From the NCBI GenBank assembly GCA_003342815.1, contig PTEX01000236.1, positions 434,001 through 498,000 on the forward strand: 64,000 bases of DNA. The letters run 5' to 3'. Source of the stretch: Eudromia elegans (Eukaryota > Chordata > Aves > Tinamiformes > Tinamidae). Both the position numbers and the translations under genes were made by a program. The notes below the pieces were generated by a model that was given only the letters and a program-made list of their open reading frames with translations, ran no database searches and had not been told where the DNA came from. Shown piece by piece: positions 13,591-25,923 of the stretch (its first letter is position 1; every line of letters begins with the position of its first letter).

Positions 13591-16179
13591 TTTTTGCATT
13601 CCAAATGTTCTGAAGCAAGAGATAGGTGCTTTCACAGCCAGATTACTACATCTACATCTTACAGGATACATCGAGCAACATCTGGGAACCTTTCTGTTGA
13701 TCCTTTCTTCCAAATTCAGAGTTCACATTATTAAAAGGCCTAGACACTTGGGATCCTTCAGAGCTAAACCAGATTTTCATGCAAAGAAGGAATTCAAAAG
13801 ACAGTGAGCTTCCTACCCCTCAAAATTTTGCCACTGGAGTGGGAAGCTCTTCTCAAGAAAACAAAGTTGTGGTGAGCCCTTAAACCCTTACAAATGCAAT
13901 CTTCTGCTTTGATTTGATGCATGCTGGTTATTCCTTGACCTTTCCTGAATGAAGAGCAGTATCAAAGATTTCCAAGACAGAAGCAGATGGTTTACCAAAC
14001 ACTATTAGTTCCTTCTTAGGAGAATACTTTGTATTTTAATTTAGTTGTCAATTGATCTTAATAGGGAAAGGGGAAAAAAAAAGAAAAAAGCTTGCAGCTG
14101 AAGCATCACATCGCTTTGAAACCTTCAAGGAAGTGACTAGAAAGCTGCCTTATAAAACGAAGCAGTTAAACTCAATGTTTGTTCAATGCAAAGAGTCAGC
14201 ACTTCCTATTCAATGTCTTCCTAATTACCCCTGGGGATCAAAGACTTTCAAGTGATTGCCTGTCCATTCAATCTGCTAATAGAGGATCCGCGGCTCCCCC
14301 CCCCCGTCCTGCTATAGTGGCTTGCTGCATACTTGTCATTTCCTGCAGGGAGGAAAAATGCACTTTTAAATGCTGAACGGATTTTTATTAAATTTTTTAG
14401 ATTTTTTTTTTTCAAGCTTCAACCTATAGGAAAAAGATATATATGCAAAGGTGTTCTGGCTAACCGAAGAAGCCGTCTCCTTAAGAGCAATCTATAATTT
14501 CCTTCACCACCTGCACCACTGAGAAGGCAGAAATATGGGTCTCAGCACCATTTTGTTGCTCTCAGGCAGCCTCTTGCCCCAAAGAAGCTGATTTCAGTCC
14601 CCACAGCTCTAGTAAATTTGCTGTTATGTGCTCAGGCTTTCTCAGTAAAATAATATTTTCCCTTCTCGATATCCTTTCTGGCAGAGACCATATTACTATA
14701 AATATTACTGAAATATTTCTTCACGATCAAAGCCAATTACAAGATGGTCCCATTGTACCTCTAAATGGAGTTTTAATTTGTGTATATAATATTAGAAATA
14801 CTGATTTCCCCATTGGGGTACTCACTTCAATTAGAAAAATGAGGACAGGCAGCCCTAGCAGAGGGCCTCCCACCTTGCTCTGCAATTACAAAAATTCCAG
14901 GCTAGTCTGGGGTGGACAGTATAATTTTACGTATGTCATTTCATTACACACCTATAAACCATAGGGCCCTAATTAAAAAGGGTATAATTTACATAGTTAA
15001 CTCAGCAACCCCTCACATGCTTCCTTCCTTCCCTTATTATCTCTACCAGGCTCCTTTGTCAGAAAAATCCCTTTCCTCTATTAATGCAATCAGTCACTTA
15101 AGGTCTAAAAAACACAGTATTGCTGTGTAAAGTTACAAACCCAATTTGTCTTTTATTATGCCAGCATAACAGGGGGGTTCTAAGTTTAATTCTAGTCTGG
15201 GGAAGTCAAGATCTAAATATTTTTCTAGAGTTTGGTGTGGGAGCTTCTCTCTCGGTCTCTGTTTTTATCCTTCTGAATTCTTACACAACTTTAATATAAG
15301 GAAATGATTTAAGAGGAGGCCTAGGATTTGATCTTAAAAGCAGCTCGGAAGTGCTGTTATTCACCATGGTCGTTGTAACAGCACTTGAGCCTTTTTGGGT
15401 TCTGCTAGTTGTAGTAAAAATAAATACGTAAACAAATAAAACTACAGCCTTCCTATCCCTTGATGTCTAAAGCACAGATTTAACTTCCATTTTGCTTAGC
15501 TTGAGTAAATGCAGTGATTTCAAGAGGAGGAGGAAGGTGTGAAGCATGAATTTAGACATTCAGTATATGGGGGCCTGAATGCCCCACATCTTCACAACTA
15601 AGCCCTAAAGCAGACTTCTATTATTTCCTTCATTGCTTTTTGAGAAGATCTGAAAGAAAAAAATAACTTGTATTGAGGAGAACATCATTGTTTGAACTGC
15701 TTAGAAATGGTAAATACATGGGTATGTTTAATAGAGGTTAGGAATCTTTTCATTTATTTTCTATTTTTTTCCTTTAAATAAGCTTGAAAAGCAAGGAAGT
15801 TGATCCAGCGGTTCATCTGGAGCAGGAAAAAATCCTCTTTTCTCCATACAAAAAGCCCAGCAAATGGGTACGAATGTAGCATCTGCAAAAGCTGATGAAG
15901 TGGGTGCCACAGCACAATTAACGACAGCAGAATTTTTCTTCTGGCCAGAGATCCTGGGCAAAACTCAGCACTGTACTTTCAGGAACCATAAATCCAAGTG
16001 AAGGGCTCACATCAGTGTGAAAAGCTCTCTTAATAACGAAAGTTAGCCTAACCTGATGATTTGTTCCTCCGGACTTAGAACTAAACCCAGCACATAGATT
16101 AGGGCAAGTGCCGGCAAGTGCAGCCCATGGTGTTCCCTTAAAAAAGACCCACAGCCATCTTTGGATTTAATTATACGGA

Positions 16180-16212
16180 GGGAAAAAAAAAGAAAAAAAA
16201 AAGGAAAAAAAG
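16180..16212. repeat. A-rich simple tract
   Basis: Runs of nine or ten A broken by single G or GG. No other structure. Confidence 0.75.
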
Positions 16213-16329
16213 CATTTGCTCAAGAAATTCAAAGTTCGCCAAGTAAAGCACTCAAAAGTGGGCAAAGAGCAGAATTAAGCCTGCTTTGTGTGGCTGTAGA
16301 TGCATATGTGCTCTGTAATCGCCTTTAAT

Positions 16330-16620
16330 TCCCTCATCACGGGCTCTTTCTCCCGGCGGCCCGATGCTGAGCAGAACAATCGTGCAGAAATTGCCGCCCA
16401 GCCCCGGCAGCTCCAGCCTGCAGCTCGATTGCTTTCCAGGGATGCCATATGTGCAGCCTGGCTGGTGGCAGCAGGAGGAGGCTGGAAGGGAAGGAATACA
16501 CTCAGAGCACAGGATTTTGCTCTCACGCTCTAAACGGGTCCCTACTGAGCATGCAGATTTCCCAGTGCTCCCGCAGCCAAATCTGGTTGGATCTTTGGGA
16601 ATGCGACTGCCTGCCTGCCT
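16330..16620. other. Moderately CpG-rich patch in the large intron
   Basis: Around 14 CpG in about 290 bases by eye, including CCCGGCGGCCCGATGC, within an otherwise AT-rich, CpG-poor intron. Overlapping open frames on both strands follow from the GC content; none is recognisable. It could be a conserved non-coding element or a weak CpG island. Confidence 0.35.
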
Positions 16621-18849
16621 AGCTCTGCTTGGCTCTGCAGAGTTTGTCTTTACTCTGGATAATTAAGTGATGCTCCAGCTGTGAGGCAAGCAAGGGGCCA
16701 CGCCACTGCTGTGTCACCTGCTACCACGCTTGGAAACAGCCAATGTCTGTTTTCTTACCATCTTCCTAGGCAAAAGCTGCAGAAATCCATGATTCTGACT
16801 GAAATGAGGACACTCATTCACAGGGATGATAAAATCCAATAAAGGAGGTTTCCCAATCTCTAACTACCCACGTGTACACTCTGGCATCTTAGTGCCTGAC
16901 GAGCTCCATTAATGATCGTTTTGGAGCTCTTCCACTTCTGTATAAGCAGCGCTGTTCAAATCTGGTCCAAAGGGAAAGAACAGACTGCACTTTCTGGTCT
17001 TTATTTTGCAACTCCTCTGATACCCTACCTAGATAGTCTATTTAACAACATCACTTTGCTTAACACCGTAAGGATGAGTTATCTACCACAGATCTGAGTT
17101 TTAACTACAGGAAAAACACATCGTAGGGAATGTGTTGTCGCATGTATCCCACAGAAATGTATGACTTGGTTGCACATAAAACTTCAAAGGCACCTTCTAA
17201 GTTATATTAGAAAAGGATGAGTGGACAAGGAAGACTAAAGTACAACGGAGGAATATTTTACACTGTCACTGACATCCATAACGGAGCTTATTCTTATGAG
17301 CAGTTACTCACACAAATATATGTTATTCAAAAATAACATCAGAAAGCGCACTAAATTTTACTTTCTTTAACCACTTAACCAAATTAAATTACGATATTTC
17401 CCCTTAATTAGTATGAAATGGAATCACAGACTTGAGGAGAAAGTCCTTTCAGCAGATATGAAGATCTGTAAAACTGATTCCTTCTCAGCGCCTCTGTGCA
17501 AAGGTCAATTGAAGCCGTGAAATGAAGATTACAGCAGCACATCTGGGCCACTGTCATCAAGACAAGGCCGGCACCTTCAGTGTCAGCACGGGCTTATTTT
17601 CCTTTTTGAGGACTTATAACAACTACAAAGATTCACCAAAAGCAGCAAATAAAAGCCTGTAAAATCCGGGAGCTCTTATCTTTCCATGTAATAAAGAGTG
17701 ATGGCAATTAAGCTTCTCTTTCCACCTATTAAGCTTTCCTAAAACTAAGCATGGATCAAGCATCTGTGTAATGGGCTCTCTCCAATGTTACGTGACTGGT
17801 GGGTGTTTTCATAACGCACTGATACAAACTCCAAGAGCAGAGGGACCCTTCTGGATATTCAACCTCAATCTGCTTGCTGACCAGTCAGAGATTCAATCAC
17901 CCTGGTCTGCTTATAAATGAAAGTCATTTTTCCTATGATCCCACTGTAAGGGAAGAGGATCGGGCTTTGACAACAGGGCCTCTTCATTCAGTGTCAAAAT
18001 AAAACAATAAGCAGAAATAATAATAATAAAAAAGTCATATACAGCAAGCAGAACAATAGGGAAGGAGAGAGCAATCTATATAAATCTCAAACTACGCAGA
18101 GAGTTGATAAAGGAAGCTACGACATGAAAAAGCACCCGTGGCTGGAAGGAAAAACCAAGAACAATAGAAAGTTTTAAAAATATATTGACACCAAGTAAAC
18201 TGAGCAGCGGTACAAGCTATTTACTCCATAGAGATGGGGAAATTTTTAATAATGTTACAGTGAAGTCTGAAGTGTTTGGTAAATAATTTTGTTCTGGCTT
18301 TTGAAAATAACTAGGGTAATGCATTTATCTCACAGGAAATATTGTATTTTTTTCCAGCTCATTTATAACCAAGAATTACATTAAACTACAGCCATTCAAG
18401 AAAAACATTTTTAAATCTGCAGGCTCATTTAACTGGTACCCAGTAGAAGAGACAAGACAGCAAAACAGGAATCTGACTTAGTCATTAATGCTAAACCAGC
18501 TACCAAGAGATTAGAAGAGGGCTAATGCGCTACAAATATTCAAGATGGGAAAAATAGGGAATGCAAATGGCATTTATTACAGGCTAAATAATGGAAAATA
18601 GAACACTGGATTCAAGTGACACAGAATAAAGGAGGTGTAAAGGCCAATCATCTACTTTTCCAAAACAGGGATCTTGAGACATCAACAGTTCCTCACAGTT
18701 TGGCAAGCTTAGATATTTGATACAATTTTGTGTGACTTTTGAATAAAGAAACAAGCACTTTCCAGTGGCAGAGAGCAATGTAAACATGTGCTTAAGAACT
18801 AACTGGCAGACCTTAAAATCTGCAGGGCTAGGGGCTAACCATCTAATGA

Positions 18850-19370
18850 TAATATGTTTGGTGGAGCTCCATCACTGAGAGCGGGCCTGAAGTGATTCAA
18901 CATTCCCATCAATGCTGTGACAGTAGATGTAAAATCACACATGACTAAACATGCAGATGACTCAAAGACTAATCAAGTGACAATATAACAGTACAAGGGG
19001 ACAGAGCAGAAGAGCTGGACAGCTACTAAATTAGAGTGATTCAAGCAAAATGTGCTGTGTGGTTGTCAAAGGGCAGCGTCTTTGGAAGGATGAGTGCAAG
19101 TTGTGTCTACCGAATGGGACATTGGCCTCTGGAAAGCAGGGACTGAAGATGATGTATGGAGCAAGTATGATAAGCCCCTACATTACAAAACCCCAATGTC
19201 ATTTTTACAGCCCCAAAGTGCTACAGAGATGCTTCAGCTATACAAGCTGGTGAAGTTGGAGCAGGCATTTGATTGATATCTGCAAGATGGTGGGGGAGCC
19301 AGCTGGAGTTTATGGGCCTGCAGAGGTCAGACTAGATGAGCTAACATATTTTTTCATCTTTTAACTTTGA
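18850..19370 (+). mobile_element. Probable ancient CR1/L3-like LINE relic
   Basis: The stretch CATGCAGATGACTCAAAGAC, then GGGACAGAGCAGAAGAGCTG and GTGATTCAAGCAAAATGTG resembles the part of old CR1/L3-type ORF2 that reads 'GCAGATGACACAAAG ... GAGGACAGGGCAG ... AAATGC'. It ends with GAGGTCAGACTAGATGAGCT, close to the 3' end of old amniote CR1 elements ('ggtcagactagatgatct'). It is far more diverged than the other CR1 copies here and has no usable frame. The family assignment rests on memory of consensus sequences and is tentative. Confidence 0.45.
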
Positions 19371-20029
19371 AAATTAAGAGGAAAAAGGAAAAGAAAACTA
19401 CCAGGAGTGTTCTTACTTCTTTCCATTTCCCAGAACATGGAATCAGTTCCTAAAATGTGCAGTCCTTGCACAGGCTCTGCTTGGTGCAGATTTCGAAGAC
19501 GTGTTAACTGCTCTGCAAAGCAGAAGTGTGGTCACCGAGCTTCAGGATGTGTTGCATTCAAATGAACACCTAAATTTTAATGCCTCTCACTTTTACACCT
19601 CTCCCTCTCGGCACACTGGACAACTCTAGCAAAACTGGTGCTATTATTTTCTACTGTCTTTTTCCAGTAATACTTTCTGGCAGTGCCTTTCGTTCAATCA
19701 CTTGTATATCCTCGCATATGCCTCACACAACTCAACATTTTTAATGTCAGGTTACAGATGTTATTCAGGCTGAAATAGTGAATGGTCTTTAATGGGGTTT
19801 CTATGGTGACTTTTTTAACACGCTCCTCAATGAATTGATCTTCGCAAGATTAGCTTTAAAGTGGGATCTTGTATCTTTAACACCTTCGTTTTACAGCTGT
19901 GGTTATATCACTTCTGCCTCCTTTTCTCTCAACTATAAAGCTAACGGTGGCGGCTACCCACAGCTCTAAAGCAAAATCCAAAGCAAAGAGAGAGCCTCAC
20001 AGCCCTCTAATGATACAAAAAGGTCCTCT

Positions 20030-20520
20030 CGACTCCGCAGAGTATGGCCAATAAAACTCGAGTTGCAATTAATACCACCGTGCACCCAAAGCAGCAACAA
20101 AAGACTAGGGAGCAGGGGGAAAACACAAGACTGGGAATGAATACCCCTTTTTAGTGTTAATTTTGCTTGTTTCTCACCCCTAATGCTTTGCATAGAGGTG
20201 CAATGAGCTGAATGTCGAGGATCTACCTGGGTTTCACCCAGCGCTCCACGCGTGTGCATGCAGACAGGGAGAAGGGGAATGTCAGGAAAGCCGCTGGGGC
20301 TGAACCCCATACGAGATTCATTATGGCCCATTGTGACCGCACCGAGAGGTTTCCTTGGCCACATCCCCCAGGCATCTTTGCTCAGCTCAGCTGGGCCCTT
20401 ACCACCCTCCCTGGCTGCTTAACAAGAGGGGTTCAGACCCTGCCGATGTCCTCCCGTCCTTGCTGCAGAACCAGCTCTGCGAAGAGCTCCCAAGACTTGG
20501 CTAAACCACGCGCTTTTTGA
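20030..20520. other. Moderately CpG-rich patch
   Basis: Around 17 CpG in about 490 bases, including CAGCGCTCCACGCGTGTGC. Open frames exist on both strands but match nothing I know. No splice-site pair or promoter motif is convincing. Confidence 0.3.
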
Positions 20521-22249
20521 AGGAACAGCTGAAAGCTCCATTTTTTGGCATCTCTTCATGCATTTGAAGCCCTTTTCATGGCTTATCTTTCCACAGATAA
20601 CAGGCAAAATTTAGCACTCAATAACAAGAAATAATAATAAAAAAAGATTATTCAAAATTGAGTTGAAGGGTCTTGATGTATTTTCTGCCTTTAGCCAGGT
20701 CAGGCTCCAGAAGCAGGTTATATACAAACAAATGCAGACTTTTCTAGGTCTTTTCCAGCTTCTGTTGCAGACACCAGCACTAATGCTGTTCATGCTGACT
20801 GCATTTGAAGCAGTCCAAAGTCAAATGAAGTTCTTCTAGTTTAAAATGATCATGTGAAAAGGAAGAATAAGGCCCGTATCTTCTTTCAAATAACGCTGCA
20901 AATTAGGAGTTTAATTTTTTTTTAACTATATCAATGAGAGATAATCAGATGGTATGATAATCCACTCCAAAATGAAGAAAAACTGGAGTGAAAGAGCTAG
21001 ATTTCTTTTAAACTATAAGTCTATGACTCTAAGACACATATTGAAGCACTACTGGAAAACACAAGAGCAGCGTCCTGGCATGTTAAGTTCCACAAACATC
21101 TATTTGGATATAGAAACTATTGCTGATAAAACGACCATCCTTTTCAAACCGCATCTCTCTGTTTTGCACATTAAGTGTAAAGGCGAAGATGTAACAGAGG
21201 CACAAAGTTGCTGACTGGGCTGTGTGCAGTAATTCAGCAAGGATGGGCAAGAACCAAGAAGGCACCTGGAAGCTCTTCTTTAGGTGACAGATTGACTTCA
21301 TCATGTGCAGGTTTTGCTAGAGCAGGCTGTTTAGCTACTGTTTCGGCATTTTATCTACGATAAGATGGAAATAAATAAATAAGCTTTCTAAACCAAAGCA
21401 ACAAAACGATAACAGTAGCAAAATCCTGGATCAGAAAAAAAAGAAAATGAAAGAACCTTGTTTGCAGGGTGAAAAGATTGCTTTCCATTTTAAGTTGGAT
21501 AAAAACCTTAATATCAAGGTATAAGTGTATGATTAATAAATATAGACAAGGTCGAAGAATGAAGCATTAGAACCCTTTACTGTAGATCTCAGGTGCCATG
21601 GAGATACCACGGTAATTGGTAGGTTTTACATGCACAGCTAACTGGTTAGACAGCTGCGAGCTTTGGAGCTGCTTTAAACTTGGGTTACTGCAGAGTATGG
21701 AAGAGTCATGGAGCAGCTGGGCTATAGTTAGCGTTTGGGGTGATCTCCAGACAACAAAGACACTTTATAAACACATCATAGCCCTAGCAAAGCTCTTCTG
21801 TCAAAGCGTTTTGCCCGTGGCAAGCAACACTCTTCTTTAAGTGAAGCTGTGGCTGTAACGAGTTCAAACAAACGGAGAGCTGAGAGAGGGAGAGCTCTGG
21901 CTCCGATCAAAGGAAGGGCTGTTTTGGCTTCGTAATATGTTTTCCAGCCCCAGCTTTAATTCATATCAAATGCACATCTCTCTTCCCGTTCATGCAATGC
22001 AACCGCAGCGCATGCTTAAGCACAGGAAACCTGCAACAGCAGCCAAGTGTCCTTGCATCTAATCTGCTGTCTACAGCAGGCGCTGGGTAATACTTTCTCT
22101 TTCCGAAGAAAGCAACTATTCTCCATGCCTAATTCACATGGAAGCTGTTCCAAGGAGCTAGCCAAGCAGCTGCTGGGCATGCAGATCTGATCTTTTCTGT
22201 TTCTAAAGCTCTGAAGATGCTGTGTTAGCAAAGTGTTCGGGCAGTGGTG

Positions 22250-23110
22250 AAGGCTGTGGTGTCAGCACTGCCGCAAGGAGCTCACCATGACATGCACAAC
22301 CCTCCCACTCCAGCAAAATCCATGCAAAGTTTCCTTGTGTAGCAGAATGGAGGACCCTAAAAAAGGCGATTTAATTTGAAGCGATGTCTCCTCATGATCT
22401 CCTGGAGGAGCAAATTAGCAGGGTAGTAAAGAGGCCCTTCCTTTTATGGGTTCCAAGGGGGCCATTCCCGCAGTTTTAATGTTACAGCCCTCATCTGCCC
22501 CTGCTTTTCTCTTTGGTGTTCTCCCCCCAGGAGACAAGTGCCTGCGGAGCTCACAAGCTGCAGCTTTGCATAAGCTCCACACAGGCAAAGCTTGGATGTT
22601 CACTGCTGCCACTGCATCCGTATACTGGGAAACATGGCAGCAAGGGTGCCAAAAACTGATTAATTCAAGTGAAACGCAGCTCCTGGTGCTTAATACACTG
22701 CTCTATTTTGTTTGCCACTATCTCTCAGGACTGGTGACTCAGCCCAGTAAAACGTTCAGCTTGATCGTGGTGTTGACACATGACACCAGCCACTCAGCCA
22801 CCGTGGACCTCTATTTATGTCTCCTCTCCTCTTCCTTGAAAAAGCCCAGCGAGATAAAGGAAGCGCAGGCTATTAAATACCATGAAACCGTTCATAAAAT
22901 AATGGAAAAGAAAACGTAGAGAAGCTCTTTGGCTTTTAGCCTTGAGCAGATGATTTAGCGAGTGCTTCAGATGAATTTCAAAAACAAAGTGGCTTCAGCA
23001 AAGAACGTGAGAAATGGCCACATTCCTCTTTGCTCTCATGCTGCTCTGCCCCCCAGGGTGTCTCTGCATGTGCTCCACACGCAGAAGTGGCAATTGCAGA
23101 GTCCCTGTGG
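22250..23110. other. Intron stretch with a long open plus-strand frame, no gene supported
   Basis: A plus-strand frame of 157 codons runs from 22446 to 22919. Its translation has no recognisable domain, signal peptide or repeat, and the flanks lack a clear promoter or polyadenylation context. It is more likely intron sequence of moderate GC content than a gene. Confidence 0.3.
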
Positions 23111-23924
23111 GCTTCCTGATGTCCCCAGTTTGCCCCTTTTGTAGAGTTAGAGAAGCCTAAGCCTGCTAACCTAAAGCGTAACCCTGCTAAGGGTAGTTTT
23201 TAATGTGTAAATGGAGGGCTCTGGGGTGATTGATGCTGTGAAGAGCATTTTAAAGACATGCAGACTTGTTTGAACTATTTGTTTTAACTGATTAGTGTAA
23301 AAAAAATAAGGGATAAATGCCAAACCGCTGCCGTGGGACCCGATCCAAAGTCCATTCACTTAAACGGGCGTGTTTCCAGGGGCCTCAGTTTGCTTTGGAG
23401 GATGTCAATGATCATTAGAAAGATAATTTCTGCGGTTATATTAACTAACGAGCAGGTGGAAAGGAGCCAAGTACCCGGCACTCGCAAGGTGTAACATAGG
23501 CTAAACTTCTCACCCGTGACCCGTTGGACCTTACTGCTCAAACTCTCCCAATGGCAACAGAAGGGGCTGAGTATTATTCAACTGAGGAGAGGCTGTAAAA
23601 AACCTGCAAATGAGCATATATATATATAACAAACCCAAAATCCGAAGGACAAATAACCACTTGCTTTGCAAACAAATAGATAGGTGATTGAGAAGAATGA
23701 ACAAGTTCCTGCTAAGAACTCAATAGTTTTTATTATGCCATCTAATCTCATATGCAAAATGTGTAACTGGGTAATGCATAACTGGGGGATGACAGTGACC
23801 AACGTTTTGACTCTCTGATTCTTTTTTTTTTGGGGGGGGAATAGGTGATACAATTCTCATCTGCAACTTGACAGGATGTAGAAAATAATTATAAATGAAA
23901 AGGTTATTCATAATTTTTAAATGA

Positions 23925-24166
23925 GTTAATTAGTAAACCCCGCCAGAGTCACTCATTACAGTAATTAATAATTGATTATACTTGAAATTAAACACAATTT
24001 TTCATCAAAATCTAATTAAATATCTGTCTTTTTGCTTGTTGATTAGAATACTGGGCCTGGTAGAGACAATCTTTGTTAAATATGTTTATGCTGAGCGCAA
24101 CCATCCAATTTGATTTTTAATAATTGATAGTTCCTTTAGAAATTAGTAATTATGACCCGTAATTAC
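23925..24166. promoter_or_regulatory. Candidate intronic enhancer rich in TAATTA-type cores
   Basis: Homeodomain-like cores are dense here: TTAATTAG (about 23926), TAATTAATAATTGATTA (about 23962), CTAATTAA (about 24012), TTAATAATTGAT (about 24117), then TTAGTAATTATG and GTAATTACAG (about 24143-24167). Such clusters are common in conserved developmental enhancers, and teneurin introns are known to hold many conserved non-coding elements. No alignment was possible, so this is inference; AT-rich intron could give some of these by chance. Confidence 0.3.
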
Positions 24167-25687
24167 AGCAGTTCAACCTGATCAACACTTCTGGCATCTT
24201 GCCAGCCATCCTTGGAGTCTGGCAGATGCCACAGCATTCATCTGAATGGGGATAAAAAAAAGGATGGGAGAACATATAATAGCCCTACCTTTTAACCACA
24301 TTAATAGCGATTTTGAAAAGGAACCTGATCATTTCAGGGCTCTGAAAAGGTTTTTAAGTGGGAGAATACTAAGCGGGAAACCAAAGTCTTCTCAATCTAT
24401 CAAATAGCACAAACCTCCTCATTCAGAATTAACAGGCAGCTGAGTTACAAAGACTGCTCTGATACCTACAGATAATGTCCAAAGGAATCATGTTTGGGGC
24501 ATAAAGAGAATACCAGACAAATGAGAAAGGCAGGTCCAAATGCACATAACAAATGATGAAAATTGACTACATATTCCATCAAACTGCTGCTGATTGAGCG
24601 CTGGTTAATTAATCACTCCTGCTGCTCTTACAGGAGTCATGGAAGTGACCAACGGATGATGCGAGCCCGAAGTGGAAACGCATCAGTCATTAAAGAAACA
24701 CACATAAAAGGCAGAGATTAAAAGCCAGCCTTGGTGGCGGTGCTAATTACACTCATGTGAAATGAAAGCAAAAATCCTTCGATCCAGGCTAGGGTTTGTA
24801 ATTCTAAGCTCAAGCTTTTATAGATCATTAGTGCACAGGAAGTCACCGCAAAATCAAAGCCTCACTTGTGTTGTGTGAAATTGGCACTTTCACCTGCGGT
24901 CATATCTGTAAGTGCACGAGAATAAGAGTTTGCACCATAACACTTCAGAAGAGGGTTTTTAGGGATGGACCTCGATAGGACATTCATAACACGCATTTCA
25001 AACGTCACTGAGGAAAAACTGAGGGTAGCAACTCCACTTTATAGGGTGTAAAATGCAATTTTCACCCTTAACAGTTCAATTACTTTTGCAGTGAATATTG
25101 GCAACCACTAGAAACCAATGAAATTCAAATCATACTCAGTTCAGGCAGAAATCCCACTGCTGTTCCACCCTAGCAGGGAGTTTTCCAGAATCCCTCTTAC
25201 TCTAAGACCCTTCTGGGCCCCAATCTAAACCCAGTTGCCCCCTATCCCTTCAGGTTACTCTGTGAACTTCAAAACCAATGCTTAAATGGCTAGGATGTGC
25301 CACCAAGACGTATAAGAAAAGGACATTTTTAGGCATCAGGATTCCGGTTCGGACCCTGCTCCCACTGAAGCCCATGGGACATATGTCCATCTGCCCTGGA
25401 TGGGGCCATGTTTAGGACATGTGCTTGGATGGTTGTTTTAAAGGGCAGCTTAGAGACAACATGATGGGCTTTTCTTCATGTTGTACTTCATGATGCTTTT
25501 TGCTCTTCAAAAAATAAGCAGCCTATGTGGTTTAACCAAGCATCCCATGGCATGTTTTACCTCTCTCTACAGGTCTGTAAGCTCTGCTAAGTCAACATAC
25601 ACTGTATTTCCAAGCCCCTGTGAGTGTTGCAAGTTTGTTCCCCAAACATTAGCATTACGGGGTGAGGAAGAAGAGAAAGCAGCTTAC

Positions 25688-25923
25688 CTATGAAGTAGGC
25701 CAGCAGGATCACCAGCGTGACGGAGATGACGATGGCGCTGAGGGCAGCGCATTTCCAGTTACAGTACTTATAGGGTTTCTTCAGGTTAAAGGCAGGCCTA
25801 GAGAACGTGCTCCTGGGAAGGGGCCTAGGGGGAGGTGAGTACACAGTGCTGGACGTCAAGGGATATCCCGGCGACGTGGTACAAAAAAGGGGAGAAGTTC
25901 CTCCAGGTTTGAACAGGAAGTGC
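25688..25923 (-). CDS. TENM4: TENM4 exon c: end of the intracellular domain and most of the membrane helix
   Basis: This 236-nt exon follows a strong CTTTCTTCCCCCAG acceptor and ends at ATAG|GTAAGCT. Its first base completes a Gly codon (after exon b) or an Arg codon (if b is skipped). The peptide opens [14 protein letters not shown], continues with a proline-rich [12 protein letters not shown] stretch and the basic, cysteine-containing membrane edge [11 protein letters not shown], then the hydrophobic helix [20 protein letters not shown]. The final G starts the Ala codon completed by exon d. Cytosolic positive charges before the helix fit the type II topology of teneurins. The exon and both flanks are clearly more GC-rich than the surrounding introns, which also leaves long open frames on the opposite strand that I regard as shadows. 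Confidence 0.96.

Larger units (their letters stand above)
5717..25687 (-). other. TENM4: TENM4 intron between exons c and d (about 20 kb)
   Basis: Contents in order: a possible MIR-like relic (7985-8070), a CR1 fragment (9000-9563), A-rich tracts (9785-9832, 16180-16212), a compound GATG/GATA/GACA microsatellite (13531-13580), a moderately CpG-rich patch (about 16330-16620), a probable ancient LINE relic (about 18850-19370), another moderately CpG-rich patch (about 20030-20520), and an AT-rich stretch with homeodomain-like cores (23925-24166). Between these I see unique-looking sequence with no supported gene. Confidence 0.85.

Noticed and set aside
22446-22919. Plus-strand open frame of 157 codons
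   Set aside because: No recognisable domain, no codon-level or promoter evidence, and it lies antisense inside a TENM4 intron; length alone is not enough.
25350-25390. Segment resembling old amniote repeats (GCTCCCACTGAAGCCCATGG)
   Set aside because: Only one short word matches; there is no supporting flank.
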